Part shown: one piece after another, positions 25,518-34,325 of the stretch
Position numbering within the stretch: the stretch's first letter is position 1
Layout of the letters: each line of letters starts with the position of its first letter
Assembly: GCA_949282385.1 (NCBI GenBank)
Contig: CASDOP010000002.1
Coordinates: 62,001-126,000, forward strand
DNA length: 64,000 nucleotides
Source: an uncultured Clostridia bacterium
GTDB lineage: Bacteria; Bacillota; Clostridia; Christensenellales; Borkfalkiaceae
Direction of reading: 5' to 3'
Notes under the pieces: generated by a model
What the model was told of the DNA's origin: nothing
Database searches by the model: none
The model's input: the letters and a program-made list of their open reading frames with translations, nothing else
Program-made: the position numbers and the translations under genes

Positions 25518-26270
25518 ATGAATATAGATTGGGACGCAAAAAGCTACTCGGAACATTTTTCGTTCGTTCCGCAATACGGCAGAGACTTAATTGAACTTCT
25601 TGACGGAAAAAAACTGAAAATACTTGATCTCGGGTGCGGCGGCGGAAATCTGACAAAAGAAATTTGCGACCGCGGACACGAGGTTACAGGTATCGATTTG
25701 TCCCAGAACCAGATTGAGTTTGCAAAAAAATGCTATCCCGAAATAAAGTTCTTTGTAAGCGACGCCTTGGCGCTGGATTTTGACCAAGAATTTGATGCGG
25801 TTATTTCCAACGCGGTTCTGCACTGGATAGACGAACGCAATCAGCCGCTTGCGGCAAAAAATGTTTTGAACTGCCTTAAAAAAGGCGGGCAGTTCGTCTT
25901 TGAAATGGGCGGCGCAGGAAACAACGCGCTCATTCACGGCGAACTTGAAAGACAATTTGCCAAGCGCGGTCTTAAATATGAAATGGCATTCTTTTTTCCC
26001 TCTGTCGGACAGTACTCTTCCCTTCTCGAAGGCGTCGGGTTCAAAGTAGTTTATGCTTTGCTATTCGACAGACCAACTCCGCTCGAAGGTGAAAACGGAC
26101 TGAAAGATTGGATGGATACTTTTGTAAAAGCGCCGTTTTACGGATTGGACAAGTCTATTTCCGATGATATAAAATTGTGCGCGCAAACAGCTCTGAAAGA
26201 CAAACTTTACCGAAACGGCGTATGGTATGCCGACTATGTGAGATTGCGAATGAAAGCTGTTAAGTTCTGA
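25518..26270 (+). CDS. Class I SAM-dependent methyltransferase
   Basis: 250 residues of Rossmann-fold methyltransferase type, resembling trans-aconitate 2-methyltransferase-like proteins. Motif I LDLGCGGGNLT (residues 36-46), acidic EVTGIDLSQNQI (54-65), the SDA loop near 80 and post-motif FDAVISNAVLHWI near 93 can all be seen. The substrate is unknown. It starts one base after the transketolase stop, so it depends on tkt translation and transcription. A strong terminator follows 32 nt after its stop. Confidence 0.8.
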   Translation: MNIDWDAKSYSEHFSFVPQYGRDLIELLDGKKLKILDLGCGGGNLTKEICDRGHEVTGIDLSQNQIEFAKKCYPEIKFFVSDALALDFDQEFDAVISNAVLHWIDERNQPLAAKNVLNCLKKGGQFVFEMGGAGNNALIHGELERQFAKRGLKYEMAFFFPSVGQYSSLLEGVGFKVVYALLFDRPTPLEGENGLKDWMDTFVKAPFYGLDKSISDDIKLCAQTALKDKLYRNGVWYADYVRLRMKAVKF

Positions 26271-26301
26271 CGATGAATTTTATCTGTCGCAGAAATAAAT
26301 A

Positions 26302-26339
26302 AAGCGGCGGCTGACCAAAGCAGGTCAGCCGCCGCTTTT
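26302..26339 (+). terminator. Terminator of the mutase-tkt-methyltransferase operon
   Basis: Fifteen-base-pair stem (26302-26316 with 26323-26337) with loop AAAGCA and a short T-run. Confidence 0.85.
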
Positions 26340-26409
26340 GTCTGTATTTATATTTGTTAAACAATTTACCGTGCGGTTCGACGCCGAATTAATTTTTGGC
26401 TGTAACTGT

Positions 26410-26443
26410 AAAACGGCTGACCGGGCGGTCAGCCGTTTTTTTA
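26410..26443. terminator. Bidirectional terminator between convergent genes
   Basis: Thirteen-base-pair stem AAAACGGCTGACC/GGTCAGCCGTTTT, loop GGGC, T-run after it on the plus strand and T4 on the minus strand. Its core GGCTGACC recurs in the terminator at 26302. Confidence 0.8.
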
Positions 26444-27715
26444 TTTGTCGCTATGCGCGGCGAGGTGTTCGCGGGCGGTTGCAAGCATTAATTTTATGCG
26501 GTTTTCCTGATTGACTTTTGTTGCGGACGGGTCGTAGTCTACCGCGACGATGTTTTCGTCCGCGTACATGTTCTTGAGCGTTCGTATAGCGCCCTTGCCC
26601 GCTATGTGGTTGGGCAGGCAACCGAAAGGCTGGGCGCAGACGATATTTTCCGTACCCGTTTCGGCGAGCGCCGCCATTTCTGCGGGAATGAGCCAGCCTT
26701 CGCCCATCTTTACGCCCTGATTGAGCACCTTATCCGCACAGGCGCGAAGGTGCTCGAAGTCGTGGATAGGTTCAAACGTTCCCTCCTTTTTGAACTGCGC
26801 GATTATCTTTTTCTGCATGCCGTGCAGAATTTTATAAAGAATTTTATTTGCCGTATAGAAAATGCCCTTTCTGCCGTAGAAACGCTGGTCGTTTATGTTG
26901 TTGACTATGCAATAAAGCACGAAGTCCATGAGGGCGGGAACGACGGGTTCGCAATCTTCGGAAAGCAGAAAATCTTCGAGGTGGTTGTTGCCCAGATAGG
27001 AATACTTGACGTAAATTTCGCCGACTATGCCCACCTTTACCTTCTTTACGTCTCTGCGCTCAACCTCGGCAAAGCGGGATATTATAGCCTTGTTTATGCG
27101 CTTATACTTCTTATATCCGCCATTTTTATACGCGTCCAGCACGATTGACATTACGTCGGCGCGCGCTTTGTCGGTTGCGCCCTCCTGCTTTTCGTACGGC
27201 TTGGTCTGGTTATAACACCACATTATGCTGTCGCCGTAGAATATGGCGTATGCGAGCTTAAGCAAAAGCTTTAAACCTATTTTGAAAGAGGAATCTTTTT
27301 CCAGTCCCGAAAAGTTGAGCGACACGACGGGTACGTTGGGAAATTCCGCGTGCAAAGCCTTTCTTATCAGCGCGACGTAGTTCGACGCCCTGCAACCGCC
27401 GCCCGACTGAGATATTAAAACGGCGGTATGGTCGGGGTCATATTTTCCGCTCTTGAGAGCGTCTATGTACTGTCCGACTACGCACAGGCAGGGATAGCAG
27501 GTATCGTTGTGAACATGCTTCAATCCCTCGTCGATGACGACGCGGGTATCGTTTTTGAGCACTTCCACATCGTAGCCTTCCATCTTTAAAAGCTGTTCGA
27601 TTATTGCAAAGTGCCAGGGCAGCATGTCGGGAATGAGAATTTTATAGCTGCTCTTGTATTCGTCCTTCCACTTGGGATAGTTTTCGCGATAATCTACCGT
27701 GATTTTATCTTCCAT
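26441..27715 (-). CDS. 2-hydroxyacyl-CoA dehydratase-like (DUF2229 C-terminal-type) protein
   Basis: 424 residues related to the dehydratase-like C-terminal part of the large DUF2229/CoA-dehydratase activase proteins. CYPCLCVVGQYIDAL near residue 73 and ISQSGGGCRASNY near 103 carry Cys that may hold an Fe-S cluster, and NIVCAQPFGCLPNH near 362 has two more. The gene starts one base after the stop of the 978-residue activase gene, so it is translated with it; in many Clostridia the two are one protein of about 1400 residues. The substrate and physiological role are unknown; the homology to 2-hydroxyglutaryl-CoA dehydratase components does not prove that activity. Confidence 0.8.
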   Translation of the reverse strand: MEDKITVDYRENYPKWKDEYKSSYKILIPDMLPWHFAIIEQLLKMEGYDVEVLKNDTRVVIDEGLKHVHNDTCYPCLCVVGQYIDALKSGKYDPDHTAVLISQSGGGCRASNYVALIRKALHAEFPNVPVVSLNFSGLEKDSSFKIGLKLLLKLAYAIFYGDSIMWCYNQTKPYEKQEGATDKARADVMSIVLDAYKNGGYKKYKRINKAIISRFAEVERRDVKKVKVGIVGEIYVKYSYLGNNHLEDFLLSEDCEPVVPALMDFVLYCIVNNINDQRFYGRKGIFYTANKILYKILHGMQKKIIAQFKKEGTFEPIHDFEHLRACADKVLNQGVKMGEGWLIPAEMAALAETGTENIVCAQPFGCLPNHIAGKGAIRTLKNMYADENIVAVDYDPSATKVNQENRIKLMLATAREHLAAHSDK

Positions 27716-27716
27716 A

Positions 27717-30653
27717 TCATACCTTGTTGCGCTTCGCCTCTTCTATGGCGGCGAGCATGCTGCGGAGACGTATTTTTACTACGCCGAGATTGTTGATTTC
27801 GTCTATCTTTATCTGCGTATAGAGTTTTCCGTTCTTTTCGAGTATGGCACGCACCTGGTCGGTCGTTATAGCGTCTATGCCGCATCCGAAGGACACGAGC
27901 TGAACGAGATTGACGTTTTCCGTGCGCGAAGCGAACTCTGCCGCCCTGTAAAGACGGGCGTGGTAAGTCCACTGGTTGAGAACGTTTACCTTTACCATGT
28001 TGCCCTTGTCGTAGACAGCGTCTTCCGAGAGAACAGCCATGTTGAGCGAGGTCAAAAGCTTGTTTATGCCGTGGTTGATTTCGTTGTCGAGGTGATAAGG
28101 TCTGCCTGCGAGAATTATTGCCTGCTTGCCCTGTTCCGCGGCTTTTTTGAGTATTTCGTCGCCCTTGGCGCACACGTCCTTTCTGTACTTTTCCATGCGG
28201 GCAAAACCTTCGTCGAGCGCGGCGGAAATATCCTTTTTGCGCACGCCGAGGCGCTTGCCCAAAAGGGCGTACAGCTTGCCTTCGGTATTCTTCCTCTCGT
28301 TGAGGTCGAGATAGGGCATTAAGAAATTTTCATCCGTCAGCCTTTCGTTGTTTGCCTTTAAAAGTTCGGGATAGTACGCAACTACGGGGCAGTTATAGTG
28401 ATTTACCGAATCGTGTTCGTCAAGATTGTAACTTTCGCAGGGCAGGAAAATGAAGTCCACATCGCTGTCCAGAAGGCTTTCGATGTGTCCGTGCATGAGC
28501 TTTGCGGGATAGCAAGCCGTATCAGACGCAACCGTGTGCTGTCCCTTGAAATAGAGGTTTCTGGAAGATTTTTCGGACAACACTGCCTGACAGCCCAGCT
28601 TTTCAAAAAAGCCAGCCCACAGAGGAAGCTGCTCGTACATGCCGAGCTGAAGCGGAAGCCCCACCCTCGCGCGGTGCGACGAGGCGTTCGCGCCCGTAAC
28701 GGTATTCAAAAGGCGCTCCTGCTTGTATGTATATATGTCAAGCTCCGAAGATACTGGTTTAAGCCCCGCGCCGCGCTCGCACTTGTTGCCAGATATGAAT
28801 TTCGTGCCGTCGCCGAAGGTTATTATGTTGACGTTGCAATTGGAAGTGCAGCCGTGGCAATTTATCGAGCGGGATGTATAAGAAAAGTTTTCCAGCTCTT
28901 CCCTTCTTGCAGTCGTGCTTTCGCCGCGCATGTTCTCCTTGGCGAAAAGAGCCGCGCCGAATGCGCCCATAAGCCCTGCAATGCCCGGTCTTATGACGTT
29001 TTTGCCCGTTTCCTTTTCAAATGCGCGCAGAACGGCGTCGTTTAAAAATGTGCCGCCCTGAACGACGATATTTTCGCCAAGTTCGTCGGCGGAAGCCGCT
29101 CTTATTACCTTATATATGGCGTTCTTTACTATGGACGAGGACAGTCCCGCAGATATGTCAGGCACTGTTGCGCCCTCTTTCTGCGCCTGTTTTACCGCGC
29201 TGTTCATGAAAACCGTGCAGCGCGAGCCTAATTCAACGGGGTGGGCAGCGAAAAGTCCCTCGTGTGCGAATTTATCTATTTCCATGCCCATGGCGCGGGC
29301 AAAAGTCTGAATGAACGAGCCGCAACCTGAAGAGCAAGCCTCGTTGAGCATGATGGAATCTATCGCGCCGTTCTTGATTTTGAAGCACTTTATGTCCTGT
29401 CCGCCGATGTCTATTATGAAATCGACTTTCGGATTGAAATGAAGCGCGGCTTTGAAGTGGGCGACAGTTTCGACTATGCCGAAATCTGCCTTTATGCCCG
29501 CCTTTATTAGGTCTTCGCCATAGCCCGTAACCGCGCTGCCCTTTATTTTTACCCTGCCGCCCGTGAGAGCGTAAATTTCCTTTAATTTATCTATTACAAT
29601 GTCGAGCGGCTGTCCGTTGTTGGACTGGTAATGCGAATAAAGTATGCGGCAATCGGGCGTTATGAGTATGAGTTTCGTAGTGGTCGAACCCGAGTCTATG
29701 CCGAGATATGCGTCGCCGCTGTAGGTGCTTATTTCGCAGAACTTGAGGTCGGTTGCGCGGTGGCGCGCGACGAACTGCGTGTACTCTTCTTTGCCCGAAA
29801 AGAGCGGTTCGCCCGTTACTATCTCGTCGCTGTCGCGAACGTTGGAAAGCTTCTGCATTATGGAGGAAAGGCTTTGAGCCTTGATACCGACGGAGTGAAG
29901 CGCCGCGCCTATAGCCATGAAGCAGGGTGCGTCCTCGGGGAAGATTGCGTCCCCTTCGGAAAGTTTTAACGTGGTTATGAAAGCCTTTCTGAGGGCTTTG
30001 AGGAAGAAAAGCGGTCCGCCCAGAAACAGCACTTTGCCCTTTATCTTTCTGCCCTGCGCGAGACCTGAAACGGTCTGGTCTACGACTGCCTGAAAAATCG
30101 AAGCGGCGATGTCTTCCTTCTTTGCGCCCTGGTTTATGAGGGGCTGAATATCCGACTTTGCGAATACGCCGCAGCGCGAAGCTATGGGATATACCCTCTC
30201 CGCCTTCAAAGCGAGTTCGTCCATCTGCGGCACGGTGATATTGAGAAGGGTTGCCATCTGGTCGATGAAAGCGCCCGTGCCGCCCGCGCAGCTGCCGTTC
30301 ATGCGCTGTTCTGCTCCGCCGGTTATGAATATGATTTTTGCGTCCTCGCCGCCGAGTTCTATGGCTGCGTCGGCGTCGGGATAGTACTTTCTTATCGCTA
30401 TGTAGGCAGCCTGAACTTCCTGAACGAAATTAATTCCGCTGCGCTGCGAAAGTCCCAGTCCCGCGCTGCCCGTTATGGACACGCTGTAATCGCCGGGGCA
30501 GGTTTTTAAAACTTTTTCCAGCTCTGAAAGCACGGTCTGCCTGACCTGCGCGAAATGGCGGACGTAAGATTTATAAATAATGTTTGAATTTTCGTCGATT
30601 GCAACAACTTTGACCGTCGTTGAACCGACATCGATACCCATTAATTTGGACAT
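27717..30653 (-). CDS. Acyl-CoA dehydratase activase with two ASKHA ATPase domains
   Basis: 978 residues. Two BadF/BadG/BcrA/HgdC-type ATPase domains lie in tandem: first GIDVGSTTVK (6-15) with Fe-S Cys C122 (NGSCAGGTGAF) and C161 (ASRCGVFAKSDIQ); second GIDSGSTTTKL (318-328) with C440/C444 (NEACSSGCG) and C479. A C-terminal DUF2229-like portion begins near 675. HgdC-type activases hydrolyse ATP to push an electron at low potential into a partner dehydratase. An extended -10 promoter lies upstream. The partner gene follows after 1 nt. Confidence 0.85.
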   Translation of the reverse strand: MSKLMGIDVGSTTVKVVAIDENSNIIYKSYVRHFAQVRQTVLSELEKVLKTCPGDYSVSITGSAGLGLSQRSGINFVQEVQAAYIAIRKYYPDADAAIELGGEDAKIIFITGGAEQRMNGSCAGGTGAFIDQMATLLNITVPQMDELALKAERVYPIASRCGVFAKSDIQPLINQGAKKEDIAASIFQAVVDQTVSGLAQGRKIKGKVLFLGGPLFFLKALRKAFITTLKLSEGDAIFPEDAPCFMAIGAALHSVGIKAQSLSSIMQKLSNVRDSDEIVTGEPLFSGKEEYTQFVARHRATDLKFCEISTYSGDAYLGIDSGSTTTKLILITPDCRILYSHYQSNNGQPLDIVIDKLKEIYALTGGRVKIKGSAVTGYGEDLIKAGIKADFGIVETVAHFKAALHFNPKVDFIIDIGGQDIKCFKIKNGAIDSIMLNEACSSGCGSFIQTFARAMGMEIDKFAHEGLFAAHPVELGSRCTVFMNSAVKQAQKEGATVPDISAGLSSSIVKNAIYKVIRAASADELGENIVVQGGTFLNDAVLRAFEKETGKNVIRPGIAGLMGAFGAALFAKENMRGESTTARREELENFSYTSRSINCHGCTSNCNVNIITFGDGTKFISGNKCERGAGLKPVSSELDIYTYKQERLLNTVTGANASSHRARVGLPLQLGMYEQLPLWAGFFEKLGCQAVLSEKSSRNLYFKGQHTVASDTACYPAKLMHGHIESLLDSDVDFIFLPCESYNLDEHDSVNHYNCPVVAYYPELLKANNERLTDENFLMPYLDLNERKNTEGKLYALLGKRLGVRKKDISAALDEGFARMEKYRKDVCAKGDEILKKAAEQGKQAIILAGRPYHLDNEINHGINKLLTSLNMAVLSEDAVYDKGNMVKVNVLNQWTYHARLYRAAEFASRTENVNLVQLVSFGCGIDAITTDQVRAILEKNGKLYTQIKIDEINNLGVVKIRLRSMLAAIEEAKRNKV

Positions 30654-30695
30654 TGTTTACCTGTATAAATTTTTCGACATTTTATTTCAATTTTA

Positions 30696-30725
30696 ATTAT
30701 ATCACAAAATAAGGCAAAAACACAA
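30696..30725 (-). promoter_or_regulatory. Promoter of the activase pair
   Basis: Minus strand: TTGTGT (30720-30725), an 18-nt spacer, TGA-TATAAT extended -10 box (TATAAT at 30696-30701). Confidence 0.65.
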
Positions 30726-30773
30726 TTTTTTTTTGCGCCGCGCACTTTTTTTATAAATGTGAAAATTATATAA

Positions 30774-30813
30774 AATGCGCCCGAGCGGGCTTTACCGCCC
30801 GCTCGGGCGCATT
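30774..30813 (-). terminator. Terminator of tldD-tldE
   Basis: Perfect 17-bp stem (30774-30790 with 30797-30813), loop TTTACC, then T-rich sequence on the minus strand. Confidence 0.85.
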
Positions 30814-30834
30814 CAAGAAAGCTTTGAAAAGGCT

Positions 30835-32049
30835 TTACTTATTGACTTTGAATTTCGTTACGACGACCGTTTCGTCAAGGTATTCAAACGCGTCGTTTCT
30901 GGCTATGCCTATAAAATCTTTGCCGAAAACGTCGAATATGTTGCCCGAAAGAGTGAATTCGGGCAAAGTTGCAGTAAGTTTGCCGTCCTCGTATATATAT
31001 GCGAGCATTACGGGCAATCCCAAGTCGCCGCTTGGCGTCATGTCGCCGCCCGAAGTGAGCGCAACGTAAATGGCTTTGCCTTTGACAAGCTCCTTTAAGC
31101 TGTCGCAGGTGATATATGTTTTTGTATCGGAAACGGAGAACGACGGAACGCCGTCGAACCTGTCCGAAACGTTGCCCGAAAGAGGCAGGTTGAAATTTGA
31201 CGCGGAGCGCTTGTAGGTGAACAGTCCGCATATTTCTCCGTGCCTTATAAGGAAGAATTTGTCCCCCTGACAAACCGTGCCTTCGGCATCGAAGAAAGGA
31301 ATGTTCATTTTATTGCCCACGGTGCGGTCTACCGCAACGTTCAGACCCGAAGCAAAAACCTGCTGACCGAGCTTGCCGTTGAAGATGCTCGCTCCCGAAA
31401 GATATTTTTCGGCTATGACGTCGGGGAGCGCATACTGTATTATGTCCGCAGAGATTATGACGGGTACGTCCTGAGGGATTTCCTCTTTCACGCGGTAGAC
31501 TGAAAGCAATTTGTCGACGTCGCGGCAGATTGCGTCCTCGTCATAATAATTCTGATACGTTCCGTAACCTAAATCCATGATGTTCGCGCTTTCCGCCGCC
31601 TTTATCGTAAGCGATATGACAATACTGTCCGATTTGAAATCGTAGGACGTATTGAGGCTGTTGGTGTAGGTTATATGGCAATTTTCGGTATTGATTTTAT
31701 TTGAAAAGATGAAATCGGGATGAGCTTCGGAAAGTCTTTTTACAAGACTGCGGCAGGAGAAAACCATTTCGCTTCCGTCTATAATCTTGCATGAAGCGTC
31801 TTCGTTGCGAACGACGTCCGCAGTAAGGTTGCAGGGATAGGGAACGCCCTGCGAAAGGTTTTCCTTTGCGGCGCAAAGAAGCTCGCCGTCGTCGCCCTCG
31901 CCTATTCTTCCCGCTATTCCTATTTTACCGTCGTCGTAAACCCTGACGACCGTCTTGAGGTCGTTGCTCACGCGCAGCGATTCCACGGCGCTGTTGGCTA
32001 CGTTTATGCTGTATGAAATTGTTTCGGATACTATTTTTTCGTGTTCCAT
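30835..32049 (-). CDS. tldE: TldE/PmbA family metallopeptidase subunit
   Basis: 404 residues of the TldD/TldE family. In Enterobacteria TldD and TldE form a heterodimeric protease that trims leader peptides and unfolded peptides; TldE lacks catalytic zinc ligands. Consistent with that, no HExxxH is present here; the Gly/Asn-rich core (LSGNVSDRFDGVP near 295, TSGGDMTPSGDLGLPVML near 340) is. The start is the ATG at 32047-32049 with GAGGTG upstream; the GTG three codons before is part of that site. It follows tldD with a 14-nt gap. Confidence 0.85.
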   Translation of the reverse strand: MEHEKIVSETISYSINVANSAVESLRVSNDLKTVVRVYDDGKIGIAGRIGEGDDGELLCAAKENLSQGVPYPCNLTADVVRNEDASCKIIDGSEMVFSCRSLVKRLSEAHPDFIFSNKINTENCHITYTNSLNTSYDFKSDSIVISLTIKAAESANIMDLGYGTYQNYYDEDAICRDVDKLLSVYRVKEEIPQDVPVIISADIIQYALPDVIAEKYLSGASIFNGKLGQQVFASGLNVAVDRTVGNKMNIPFFDAEGTVCQGDKFFLIRHGEICGLFTYKRSASNFNLPLSGNVSDRFDGVPSFSVSDTKTYITCDSLKELVKGKAIYVALTSGGDMTPSGDLGLPVMLAYIYEDGKLTATLPEFTLSGNIFDVFGKDFIGIARNDAFEYLDETVVVTKFKVNK

Positions 32050-32063
32050 AATCTGCACCTCAA

Positions 32064-33398
32064 TTAACTGACGTTCATGCGCGAAATGCTTACATACGGT
32101 CCGCCAAAGCCGACGTTAAGGGGATATTGCTCCATCTTGCCGCATCCGCCGCTGACGAAGGAGAAAATTTCAACCTTGTCCGAAAGCCCGTCTATTAAAT
32201 TGAGCGTTTCGAACACGTTGCCCGTTATGACTGCTATCTTTACGGGATCGCCTATCTTTCCGTCGACAATTTCGTACGCCAGCGAAGGCGCTATCGTGAA
32301 CGTGCTCATGCCCGAGCCGTGCTTTAAATCTTTTATGAAATAGCCGTGCTTTATGCCCGCGAACAGCTCTTCCTTTGTCTTGTCGCCGCCGTCTATGACG
32401 GTCGTCGTCATGCGTACGATGGGTTCGAAGTCGCAGCTTATCGCGCGGGCGTTGCCCGTTGCTTCTTCGCAGAGGTCGGCAGCCGTCGTTGCGCTGTGCA
32501 GTCTGCCAGTGAGAACGCCGTCCTTTATAAGGTAAACCTTGCCTGCCTTGTTGCCCTCGTCGTCGTAGGGAACGTAGCCGGAGCCGAAGTCAAGTCCGCT
32601 GTCGTATATGGAAAGAATATCCGTGCCGACCTTCTTTCCGAGCACCCACTCGCGGCGCATGGTCTCGTCGCCTATCATGAAGTCAGCTTCAGACTTGTGC
32701 CCGAAACTTTCGTGCGCGAACACGCCCGCTACTATGGGCGCGAGAATGACGGGATATACGCCCGCCTCTACGGGCTTGGCGTTGAGAAGATAATTTACGC
32801 TCTCGTCCACCATGCCCTTCACCTCTTCGTCTGTTACGCCGAGTTGGCTGAATTTGTAGCCCGAACGCTGAAGGGAATTATCGAAAGTATTTTCTCCGTT
32901 GCCGAGTGCTATGCCGTAAATCGCGCCGCAGAGCTGGAAATCGTACTTTATATCTGCGCCCTTGGACGAAATGAATTCGTAAACGCTGTATCTGTCCACA
33001 TATTTAGCAACGGTCATCTTCACGTATTCCGACTTGAGCGCTTCGAACCTGTCGGTAAGCAGTTTATGCTTTTCGCTCATGGGGACGTCCTTTACGCACT
33101 CGCCCTCGAAATTTGAAAGTTTTTTGGTATGAACCTGGAAATTTTTGACTATGGGGTGTTCGTAAATTTTTAAGTTGGGCGTGGCGTTTTTGTAGAGCGC
33201 TTCAAGCTCGCTTTGAATATCGTCGAGCTTATAAGTTGAAGCATAGTACCACATGGTGCCGTCGAACACGCGGATGAATGCCTTTTTGACGGTGGACGAC
33301 TTGCTCTCTTCGAGCGCGCCGTTCATGTAGCGCACCGAAGTGGAAAATCTTTCCTCTATCCTGACGTCGGCATAGAAACCTTGTCTGAACCTTATCAT
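32064..33398 (-). CDS. tldD: TldD family metallopeptidase
   Basis: 444 residues with the zinc motif HESFGH (H229, E230, H234) in GVFAHESFGHKSEADFM, characteristic of TldD. With TldE it should form a cytoplasmic metalloprotease acting on peptides. Its first half contains the typical SVRYMNGALEESKSST segment. Its own promoter lies upstream, and a GGAG site precedes the ATG. No antibiotic-precursor or peptide substrate gene lies nearby, so the substrate is open. Confidence 0.9.
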   Translation of the reverse strand: MIRFRQGFYADVRIEERFSTSVRYMNGALEESKSSTVKKAFIRVFDGTMWYYASTYKLDDIQSELEALYKNATPNLKIYEHPIVKNFQVHTKKLSNFEGECVKDVPMSEKHKLLTDRFEALKSEYVKMTVAKYVDRYSVYEFISSKGADIKYDFQLCGAIYGIALGNGENTFDNSLQRSGYKFSQLGVTDEEVKGMVDESVNYLLNAKPVEAGVYPVILAPIVAGVFAHESFGHKSEADFMIGDETMRREWVLGKKVGTDILSIYDSGLDFGSGYVPYDDEGNKAGKVYLIKDGVLTGRLHSATTAADLCEEATGNARAISCDFEPIVRMTTTVIDGGDKTKEELFAGIKHGYFIKDLKHGSGMSTFTIAPSLAYEIVDGKIGDPVKIAVITGNVFETLNLIDGLSDKVEIFSFVSGGCGKMEQYPLNVGFGGPYVSISRMNVS

Positions 33399-33443
33399 AT
33401 TACTCCTTTAAAGGGCAGAAAAAAATGCCCGGTTATTGAATTT

Positions 33444-33472
33444 ATTATACAACAGCGCTGATAAAATTGCAA
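33444..33472 (-). promoter_or_regulatory. Promoter of tldD-tldE
   Basis: Minus strand: TTGCAA (33467-33472), a 17-nt spacer, TATAAT (33444-33449). Confidence 0.7.
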
Positions 33473-33550
33473 TACGACTTACAAAAAAAGGCGAAATATG
33501 CGCAAAATCAAGTCTTATACGCACGTTTTCTGAACTTACAATCGTTTTAT

Positions 33551-33648
33551 ATGGCATATACGCGCGCCGCGAGAGCGGCGCGTAAGCGGCGAAATCCACC
33601 TTACGCGGTCGTTTTCATGACACATGCGCGCGCCGCGAGAGCGGCGCG
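33551..33648. repeat. Two near-identical 32-nt hairpin repeats
   Basis: Copies at 33551-33582 and 33617-33648 share about 28 of 32 bases. Each ends in a GC hairpin with tetraloop GAGA (CGCGCCGC/GCGGCGCG). The second copy is followed by a T-rich tract and could terminate plus-strand transcription. Confidence 0.7.
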
Positions 33649-33752
33649 CTTGATTTTTATGACTTGCTGAAGCAGTCTGACTGAAGTAAAAATGGCGCTT
33701 AAATTTTGCTGAGACAATTCCGTAAGACAACAAATTGCGCTTAAAGCTCCGC

Positions 33753-33797
33753 TCGGGTTATCTATGCGGGACAATTCGGGTTATCTATGCGGGACAA
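33753..33797. repeat. Tandem direct repeat, two 22-nt copies
   Basis: Exact 22-nt copies at 33753-33774 and 33776-33797 (beginning TCGGGTTATCTATGC), separated by one base, in the gap between tldD and the RNase P RNA gene. They do not code for protein. Confidence 0.8.
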
Positions 33798-33811
33798 AAT
33801 TGACAGAGAAA

Positions 33812-33839
33812 TAAAAAAATTCCGCGGCATGCCGCGGAA
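33812..33839 (-). terminator. Terminator of RNase P RNA gene
   Basis: Palindromic hairpin TTCCGCGGCA/TGCCGCGGAA (33820-33839), followed on the minus strand by TTTTTTTAT. Confidence 0.8.
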
Positions 33840-33848
33840 ATGAAAAAA

Positions 33849-34212
33849 GCGAATCCGAGATTAATCTGTAAGCCGAGTTCTGTCTGGTGCGGTTATCTAT
33901 CTAGTCTTGCAGTCGCCTGCAAGCTCAAGCGATGTTGACGGACGCAAACGGACGAGCAGCCCTGACGTTTAGGTCAGTCTGCGCCCCAATCTTGCATCGG
34001 GTGGGGTTTAATTGGCTGGCGGCGTTACCGTCGCCACGGTGAGCTCTTACCTCGCCATTCCAACCTTACAAACTGAAAGTTTGCGGTATATTTCTGTTCA
34101 CTTTCCTTGAAGTCGCCTTCACCTGCCGTTAGCAGGCACCCTGCTCTGCGATGCTCGGACTTTCCTCACGCAATTTTCATTGCCCGCAACCGCACGATTA
34201 ACTCGAATCCGC
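33849..34212 (-). ncRNA. rnpB: RNase P RNA (bacterial, type A-like)
   Basis: 364-nt catalytic RNA that matures tRNA 5' ends. On the minus strand the conserved segments GAGGAAAGTCCG near the 5' end and ACAGAACTCGGCTTA near the 3' end are present. The ends pair as GCGGATTCGAG with CTCGGATTCGC. The P4-forming blocks, the GGTGCCTGCTAACGGCAGG arm and the AGAGCTCACCG region are also seen. A terminator hairpin follows. Confidence 0.95.
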
Positions 34213-34265
34213 AAATTATTTTACCACCTTTTTGCAATTTATGCAAAAGTATTTATTTACTTTTA

Positions 34266-34294
34266 TTGCTTTTTGCGCAAAAATATTTTAAAAT
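34266..34294 (+). promoter_or_regulatory. Promoter of pyk
   Basis: TTGCTT (34266-34271), a 17-nt spacer, TAAAAT (34289-34294). Confidence 0.65.
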
Positions 34295-34325
34295 ATATGC
34301 GGATGATTTTGCACAGGAGTTTAAA

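Noticed and set aside
33551..33797. CRISPR array
   Set aside because: Only two copies of each unit, no spacers of equal length and no cas genes.
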